This document shows positions 57,150-64,000 of a stretch of 64,000 bases of DNA, one piece after another. The notes below the pieces were generated by a model. That model made no database searches. It was given only the letters and a program-made list of their open reading frames with translations, and was not told the DNA's origin. This DNA is from Paramacrobiotus metropolitanus (Eukaryota > Tardigrada > Eutardigrada > Parachela > Macrobiotidae). The stretch spans positions 682,001 to 746,000 of the forward strand of contig NW_026570283.1 in the NCBI RefSeq assembly GCF_019649055.1. Direction: 5' to 3'. Numbering within the stretch: the stretch's first letter is position 1; every line of letters begins with the position of its first letter. A program made the translations under genes and the position numbers.

Positions 57150-57225
57150 AATGGACCATCAGCAGGCGCGAATAAGGTAAATTACAGCGTAGTATGGTGG
57201 CATGTTGTTGTGAGCACGGTTATTG
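57150..57225 (-). pseudogene. Collar-domain 3'-end fragment
   Basis: Minus-strand match to the last 20-25 codons of the collar genes (NNMPPY...VIYLI...RAC in variant form). Nothing else of the gene is adjacent; an LTR-element fragment begins about 100 bp further on. Confidence 0.6.
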
Positions 57226-57320
57226 CCATTCGTGGACGTATATGGCGAATTCGTAAATTGTTAACCGTTACTCTCTGTACTCAAATATTCTTGCTTGACG
57301 TACGTTCATGCCCAACTGTC
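57220..57320. repeat. 101-bp direct repeat, left flank of LTR fragment
   Basis: Nearly identical to 58581-58681 (one difference seen). It overlaps the start of the LTR by four bases (tgtc), which suggests microhomology at the junction. Confidence 0.85.
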
Positions 57321-58580
57321 GTGTTCGTTGCTGTCCTAGCAACTACTGTTTTACTTCATACGTCTTCCTGTTATATTCCTGTCATTCTACCTGCTGCGCA
57401 GTTACTGTTCACAACAATAATTATGTAGTATTAATTAACTATTAAAGTATTACTTATACAATACTTCACATTGGCGTGAAGAATTCGAATTCATGCTTAC
57501 TAAATTCTCCTACGACTACACTCTACGGTCATAATCTGCCATGGGAGGGATCCGATGCCGATTCCGCATGCACTCGCCTGGCAGACTGCCACCGCCTCAC
57601 ACCTGTTCGGCAGCGGATGCTCTGCCACCCTTTTCCCCACGATGCTGGTGGATATTATTTACGGCTGGTACCGCTCTGCCAGTACCATAGCGCTACCAAC
57701 GGATCTTCGTTCCGTGTAGTTGCCTGAACATGCATCGCCAAACTGCTCAACGTAATGCCAATCGTCCTTCTGGATGATCTGGATGGAGCGAATTCTTCGT
57801 TAACGCCCTGATGACCTTGCAGAGCGCTGTTTCGCACTACACGTCATTTTCGGGAATTTCCATTCAGTTGCTGTTGGTTGTTGTCATGGGCTGCGTTCAC
57901 CATTGTTCTGTGCAGCGTTTGCTCTGCATCCCAGTAATTCCGTACAATACGTATCCTTGTTTACCTCCTTCCGTAATCCACAGAGCAACCCGAACGCGTT
58001 ATGTACGAATGTACAGTACGTCCTGTCCTGGAGTACAATACACAGTATCGTACAATGTTACACCGATATTCGAGCCGACTACGCAATGGTTAAATCCTTC
58101 GTATGGCGCCTTACACTTTGAGTTCGAATAAACTTGCTACTACGGTTCGTATGGTTTACACCGCATTTCCTGCACTTGGATGATGCGATGAATTTCAACT
58201 CGCATTCCTGTTACCGTTCCAGTTCGGTTGCCTGGATCCGTGATCGTACTCCTACATGCACTTTACAATGCAGTGCAATACTTTAATTTATACGGATTAA
58301 TTCTTATACTTGCTTATACGGTTTCGCTAATACGCTACTTAATTACAAGTGCTTACCTATTTCTAAATTCTATGCAAGTTCTTTTCTACCTCCTGTACGT
58401 ACAAATTACAATTCCGTATCACTTTCGATACGTGGGGACGAGTTGTCGTGTTCGTTGCTGTCCTAGCAACTACTGTTTTACTTCATACGTCTTCCTGTTA
58501 TATTCCTGTCATTCTACCTGCTGCGCAGTTACTGTTCACAACAATAATTATGTAGTATTAATTAACTATTAAAGTATTAC
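57317..58580 (+). mobile_element. LTR-retroelement fragment (non-autonomous, Ty3/gypsy-like ends)
   Basis: A 154-bp LTR (57317-57470, TGTCGTG...CTTCACA) is followed by TTGGCGTGAAG, the same primer-site-like sequence as in the gag-only element at 3306-4703. A shorter copy of the LTR lies at 58444-58580. The roughly 970-bp interior has no gag or pol frame. The element is incomplete and is flanked by 101-bp direct repeats, not by the short duplication usual for this family. The LTR copies look nearly identical over their shared length, so the event is young. Confidence 0.75.
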
Positions 58581-58681
58581 TTATTGCCATTCGTGGACGT
58601 ATATGGCGAATTCGTAAATTGTTAACCGTTACTCTCTGTACTCAAATATTCTTGCTTGACGTACGTACATGCCCAACTGTC
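58581..58681. repeat. 101-bp direct repeat, right flank of LTR fragment
   Basis: Copy of 57220-57320. It joins the LTR at a shared 'ttat'. Confidence 0.85.
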
Positions 58682-59770
58682 TAAACTAAGTCTAAAAGCA
58701 TACATACTACATAGAACTTAAATTCTAAAAAATCAATAAATTTTACCCAATACTCATCTACTACGATAGTATGTATAACTATTTTAGGGTATTGAAGATG
58801 TCAAAAAGATGGCATAGTGGCGAGGTGGCACGACATTCCTTGTCAGCGCACGCACGACATTATATTACGTGTATGAGTATAACCTAAAACAGGCTCTATG
58901 ATTAGTCGCTTGAGATTATTGTTATAATAATATTTTGTACTTACAGTTCATACTTCGTTGCTGCACACTAGTATTTGTAGTCACAATAGCGTATCGCGAC
59001 AATTTGTCGATAACAATAATTTACTGCCATTGAGCATTGGTAAGAGGGATAAGCACGGCAACGCTGTTACACCGTGTCTGATGTTATTTGGAATGATTTT
59101 CGGCACAGCTACTGGCCAAACTGGTAGAACTCACACTGGTAAGCACACATAGAACTCGTGCTCTCCAGTCCCGAGCAAGACGTGTACAGAGCAAAGTGGT
59201 ATAAGAACCCTCCAATACTTGGATAAGTTTCTTGTATGCCGGATGACATCCTATCGTTGACAGGGACCACAGGATTTACACAGATTCACACATGCCACAC
59301 ATCTGCTGAGGTCTCAAAATGGTATGTCCTAATGACACTGTATATCAATTAATCAGGTTATTGCTATTCAACATTTAACGGTATGTACAGTCAAAACAAT
59401 AAAAGTTAAACGCCACCACATATAGAAAAATCGTAAGTAATTTTGAAGCAAAACATTAGCCTATATCAAATATAAATATTCCTTTGCTATTATACATAAA
59501 AAAATATCTTTACTGGAAAATATTGTTAAGAGGGTATACCACGTAAAAAATAATGAAAAACGTTGTTAGCATTTTTTTGCATTCTAAAGTTGACTAATAA
59601 TTATTGGCGTAAACAATTCGAGATTTATTAAGCGGGATGTATTTAGTTCAGGCTAAAAGTGCCAGTTAGCTCCGCGGTATTTGGTTGACCCTTTGTCTTA
59701 TAGAAAAAGTTATGCAAAAGAAACGGTCTGTTAACGAGAGGTTTTCTATTAAACTGAATCCTATTTCTAG
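58682..59770. other. Intergenic region before the SLC6 gene
   Basis: No ORF of note. It should contain the promoter and the first (ATG-bearing) exon of the SLC6 transporter, which I could not identify with confidence. Confidence 0.45.
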
Positions 59771-62700
59771 ACAAAAGATGGTCTCAGTCTCCAGCATGAT
59801 GAGTGGAAAACGAGAGATGCCGGGATCTCCAGGCTGCCCGTCGGCTTAACAGCTCCAGACACCGGTCAGGATGGTCGCGTGCCGAATCGCACACGATGGA
59901 GCCACAAAGCAGAATTTGTGCTGGCCTGTCTCAGTCTGTCAGTTGGTCTGGGGAATGTATGGCGCTTTCCTTATATCGGTACGAATCTGTTATTGCCTAT
60001 CGGCCTTCTGTCTCTGCTGAAGCATCCCTACGTTTCCTGCTTACAGCGTATGCCAACGGCGGAGGAGCCTTCTTGCTACCCTATTTAATCTTACTGCTCC
60101 TCTGCGGCAAACCGATGTATTTTATGGAAATAGCCTTTGGTCAGTACCACCAAGAGGGACCGGTGACCATCTGGAAGCGAGTGTCGCCGATTGCAAAGGG
60201 CATCGGCATTGGGCAGGTGGTTATCCAGCTTCTGACGGCCATGTACTACCGTAAGCAGACATAAAGCACGTTTGTACTGGAGAACAGAGAGGAATAATCA
60301 CAGAAGGAATTTTAAATGTTCTGCTTCCAGTTATCATCATGGCATGGACAATGTATTACTTCTGGTAAACCTACTAAGCTGATGGTTAGCAATTTAGGAT
60401 CCTTGCAAACGGCATGATACAAATTAAGACAAAAACAGTAGATGCTTTATCTTAACGTATGATGAACAGATGAGCTCTTTTACTTTTCAAACCCAGCGCC
60501 GGCGATTTATGCGCACATGATGTGTTCGTGCTGCACGAATTTGACTTATATCTAATTATCAGTTTACACTGCGCGATTTTCATACCGCGGAACATTTAAG
60601 AATTCAACATTATTAAGTTTTTTCCAAACATTTTAGCTGTTTTTTTAAAAATAACACTTCCTCCGCAATTTAGTACTCTCTACTCATATAAATGCTTTTG
60701 TGTTAGGACGACATTGGCTGCCGCTTGTCAAGGGCGACCAGTGCCGTGGAGCGGTGATTTCTGCACTTCACCATGGGCTAACGAAGACTCCTGTATCGTT
60801 CTACAGAAAGCTCCCGAAATCAACGCTACTGATATTCCAGTTGTCAGTTTTGATACCAATGAGGCGCGCAGTTTTAAGCGCTTTTCTTCGGCACAGCAGT
60901 ATTTCGATCGGGTCATCCTTATGCGTTATGAGCAAGGTGGGAACGAATCTACAAAATTCGGCCTCAAAACCAGTATGGGTGGCATCAACTGGTTCCTAAC
61001 GGCCAATCTCGCTGGTGTTTCGCTACTGGTCTTTCTGTCATTGGTCAAGGTATGCCAACGCTAACTGCATATGTCACAAATCAAAAAGACTTGCAATTTT
61101 TACGAAGCCTTGCTACATCACTGAAAGGGTTTTTGTTTTCTAGGGCATTAAATCAGCGGGAAAGGTATTTCTTCACTTTCGTTTCAGTATGCCACTCTTT
61201 TATTTACAAAATTGACTCGGTAAAGGTTGTATATGTCACCTCAACTCTACCATTCATTGTGCTCATTATCCTTCTCGGAATAGGTAAGTGGAAATGCGTA
61301 CGTTTATGTCACATGTTGTTTAAATAATCGTATGAGCATTTGCCACAGAATATGCGATTAAGCGAAAAATGTGTGTTGCTAACATCATGACAAACTGAAA
61401 TAAGCGTTCCACTAATTGTGCGGTAGATCTCGTAACCTGCTTCACTAATCATCAGTACTCGTATTCAAGATATTTAGTGAAACTGATTTTACAGGAGTTG
61501 CGCAAGAAAACTCAGTAGAGGGAATACTCTACTTCATTACACCCCAGTTCAGCAAACTACTAAAGATTAATGTAACTCGCTATTATCAATGATTACGGCT
61601 ATTATGTCTACAGATACGCACTTTACTTCTTTAGACATGGCGAGATGCTGCTGAGCAAATGTTTTACTCACTGTCCGTTGGTTTTGGATCGTTGGTAACG
61701 TTGGGTAAGATAATTACGTGTACGAACGAGGGGATTCTACGATTACTATTACTCTGACTATCGTTCAGGTTCGTACAACCAGAGGAACAACAATTGTTAC
61801 CAGTAAGTGCACCAAATTACCGTATGTTAGTATTTTTTAATTTTTATGTACATGATATGGTAGCGCGAACGTGGTTACAGATAATTAGCAAATTAAAACA
61901 GACCCTGATGTTTGTTAACAGGGACGCTCTGATTGTCTCCATTGCGGACACATTAACCAGTATCACAGCCGGTCTCAGCCTGTTCGCTATTCTGGGTTAT
62001 CTGGCGGCAGCCACAGATTCCCGTATTGAATCTGTAGCTGTTTCTGGACCAGGGCTGGCATTCGTGACCTTTCCTGAAGCGGCCAGTTTGATGTGGGGAT
62101 CTCATTTCTGGGCAATACTTTTCTTCCTTATGTATGCAACATAACTTTCCTAAATTCGAATCCAACGTTTTATTCTACATTGTGCTCGCAACGCCGTTAA
62201 TGCAATACCAAAACACCGTAAAATGTTTCTTTTACCTTTGTTAATTTGTGTTTTCAGGTTGTTCACTCTCGGTTTAGGTATGTTCATAATGATCTTAGCT
62301 CATGTTTATAGCAAAAGTAACACCTGTCCTGCTGTCTTAAAGCAATACATAACATACTTTTGTAAAACAAACCAAAAGTTTTCCGAATGTAAATGGATAG
62401 CGGGAAGCCTGAATATTGGAAACGTTCTCCTACAAGACTGCTGCTAGTTTATTCCTTATTTCGCAACGGTGATTTTTCGTAACTGTTGAAATAGTTACTG
62501 ATTATTTTACAGGCTCTCAAATTGGTACTTTGGAGACCGTGCTGACTGTATTTTACGATCGATGGCCATCACTACGAGCGAAAAAGCCACTGATGTGTGG
62601 GATATTTTGTTTTGGGTGCTTCATCTTGGGACTTCCCTTTATGCTGCAGGTGTAGTAATAATAATTAATAAGCCATATCAGCTTCATTACCACTCCGCGA

Positions 62701-63120
62701 TGTTGAAGAAATTCCAGTTACATACAAGTGTGTATTATGTATTAAGCCGATGGTTTTATAAACATTTGCACTGCATTTATAAACACCGATTTACCATTTG
62801 CATTGCTAATTTAGCGTAGCTACGATTTCCATGTGATTTTTGAGATCTGCTATTTTATTCACTCTCTTTAGATTAGTTCACTGTGAGTTTTCGCTAATGA
62901 ACGAGTATTTAAGAATACGTATTTTGTTATACGTATACTTTTATTAAAAGGGTGGTCTTGACCTTTTCGACATCATCGATTCCTACGCCGGTGGATTCAG
63001 TGTGCTTTTCACCGCATTTTTTGAGGTTGTAATTATTATGTGGGTGTATGGTCTTAGCCGGTTCATTGATGACCTCAAAGATATGCTTGGCAAGCGAGGA
63101 GACGTTGGCTATTACTGGAG
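59771..63120 (+). CDS. SLC6-family Na+/Cl- dependent neurotransmitter/amino-acid transporter (both ends incomplete)
   Basis: Thirteen exons: 59771-59978, 60047-60250, 60331-60364, 60707-61049, 61144-61164, 61226-61283, 61495-61571, 61635-61704, 61769-61802, 61922-62131, 62258-62277, 62513-62649, 62951-63120, joined in frame at GT-AG introns (about 528 codons). Family motifs in order: TM1 GLGNVWRFPYI then AYANGGGAFLLPY, IIMAWTMYYFW, a large extracellular loop with two cysteines (DFCTSPWANEDSC), SAQQYFDRVIL, GIKSAGK, VVYVTSTLPFIVLIILLGIG, TWRDAAEQMFYSLSVGFGSL, GSYNQRNNNCYQ, and LFTLGLGSQIGTLETVLTVF. Then GGLDLFDIIDSYAGG and GLSRFIDDLKDMLG follow. TM1 has Gly, not the Asp of monoamine carriers (CLSLSVGLGN), so an amino-acid, GABA or glycine type is likelier. 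Two exons are only 21 and 20 nt. A start codon exon and the last two TM segments are not found; an antisense retroelement lies at 63187, so the 3' end may be displaced or lost. Confidence 0.9.
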
Positions 63121-63186
63121 GTAAGGGTTTTAACATTATATTTTATTTCATTGAAACGCGGTAACATCACAGTTATAAACAGGTAA

Positions 63187-64000
63187 TCATAAAAACAAAA
63201 TTTCGTTTAATGACGCCGCTCCTTCCATTGTTCCGAGCACGGAAGCGGCGTTTCCTCGCTGGATTTCCAGTGACAGTCGCTGGCGGAGAAATTCGTGCGA
63301 GCGTGGCTCTCCCGTGTGCTGCTGAAGCCGCTTGCCAATTTCTTTCACTAAACGGGTAGCTGACTTTCCCCATGGGCCAAGTGTTTCGAAAGCCAGCGGT
63401 GCGAAAATGTATCTACCGTCCAGATACAAATAAAATCGCACTTTCTTCTCTTCCGCTTGTGCGGCAGCGGATCCTGCTGTCGTTGATGTTGATCGTAGGT
63501 GTGACACAGCGACAGTGTCCACACATGTCACGTCCCATGCCAAGCACATCCCGCGTTTCCAAGCGAAGGTGGTGCAACCATCTGGACGTCTATCTGACGT
63601 GTGGGAAGTTCCCCGGGGTTCCACTTTGGCGGGGATGCCTGCTGATACCAACGCTCTACACACAATACTGTTTAAGCCACCGTGGCGAGCATGTCTTCCG
63701 GCCGAAAAAGAGCAGGATAAGCCGTGATGGCCGTACACGTCGACCGGCTTGTTGCATTTAGCGCACAGATGAGGCTCACAGATTGCAGCTCCCAGTCTCA
63801 GCCCGATCGATATCATTACGGTGTCATCGTCGAGAAGATTACCGATATGCGCGGAGGGCAAGGCATTCAGCCATAACCCGGCTTCTGGAGTCGACTGACC
63901 CAGGAGTCGAGCCCTATTTACTTCGTCATGGCGGAAAACGTCCAGAAGTGTCGATAGCGATGCATTACACAGCGGTAAATCCCAGGACCGTTGTAACTTC
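63187..64000 (-). CDS. Retroelement C-terminal region (runs off the window)
   Basis: An open minus-strand frame of about 270 codons continues past 64000. It begins LQRSWDLPLCNASLSTLLDV, then STPEAGLWLNALPSAHIGNL, CAKCNKPVDVYGHHGLSC, SAGRHARHGGLNSIVC, RPDGCTTFAWKRG, WDVTCVDT, LGPWGKSATRLVKEIGKRL and QRGNAASVLG. This is a conserved region that I recall from reverse-transcriptase-bearing elements of many invertebrates. The zinc-binding CX2C...H and PD...WD pattern suggests a nuclease-like fold. No reverse transcriptase domain is inside the window, so the element class is left open. It is antisense to the SLC6 gene and starts 66 bp after its last recognised exon. Confidence 0.7.
   Translation of the reverse strand, partial: KLQRSWDLPLCNASLSTLLDVFRHDEVNRARLLGQSTPEAGLWLNALPSAHIGNLLDDDTVMISIGLRLGAAICEPHLCAKCNKPVDVYGHHGLSCSFSAGRHARHGGLNSIVCRALVSAGIPAKVEPRGTSHTSDRRPDGCTTFAWKRGMCLAWDVTCVDTVAVSHLRSTSTTAGSAAAQAEEKKVRFYLYLDGRYIFAPLAFETLGPWGKSATRLVKEIGKRLQQHTGEPRSHEFLRQRLSLEIQRGNAASVLGTMEGAASLNEILFL

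Noticed and set aside
1-64000. CRISPR arrays, bacterial operons, tRNA and rRNA genes
   Set aside because: No regularly spaced repeats of the right type, no polycistronic gene order and no foldable tRNA or rRNA signatures were seen.

Overview
The window is animal nuclear DNA. Genes are cut into many short exons by introns of mostly 50-150 bp with GT-AG ends. The proteins are animal-type: two receptor guanylyl cyclases and an SLC6 neurotransmitter/amino-acid transporter. Many small transposons and LTR relics lie between them. The compact introns, tandem paralogues and mix of families fit a small invertebrate; a tardigrade is my best guess, but nothing here proves it. I rebuilt exons by eye from splice sites and protein similarity. 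The four complete multi-exon reconstructions with a recognised family (two cyclases, two collar-domain proteins) each sum to a multiple of three.

Layout. 0.4-18.1 kb: two tandem minus-strand receptor guanylyl cyclase genes (1074 and 1082 aa), 18 coding exons each, with the same splice phases throughout. Both lack the two metal-binding aspartates of the cyclase domain. A 3.6 kb intron of the first holds a pogo-like MITE and a small LTR element that carries only gag. 20.2-34.0 kb: a decayed collar-domain gene (minus strand) split by a 10.7 kb GC-rich element of unknown family. The element is flanked by identical 107-bp direct repeats and has about 180-bp hairpin-array inverted ends. Inside it are several unrecognised minus-strand ORFs and a 3.7 kb tract of hairpins that share a TATTG loop but have different, self-complementary stems. 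34-38 kb: intergenic DNA with a cyclase pseudogene fragment, a collar-gene fragment and inverted repeats. 38.7-40.4 and 48.2-49.8 kb: two intact two-exon collar-domain genes (510 and 496 aa; signal peptide exon, then a long exon ending in a phage-tail-collar-like domain). 43-46 kb: a retroelement fragment, an unrecognised ORF and a small secreted cysteine-rich gene (103 aa). 51.7-58.7 kb: a 5'-truncated collar pseudogene, inverted repeats and an LTR-element fragment flanked by 101-bp repeats. 59.8-63.1 kb: an SLC6 transporter (13 exons recognised, two of them 20-21 nt). 63.2-64 kb: an antisense retroelement C-terminal region running off the window.

No operon-like organisation is visible. The themes are local duplication (cyclases, collar genes) followed by decay and mobile-element insertion. 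Two insertions are flanked by about 100-bp duplications, far longer than usual target-site duplications. The GC-rich 10.7 kb element is the best candidate for something undescribed.
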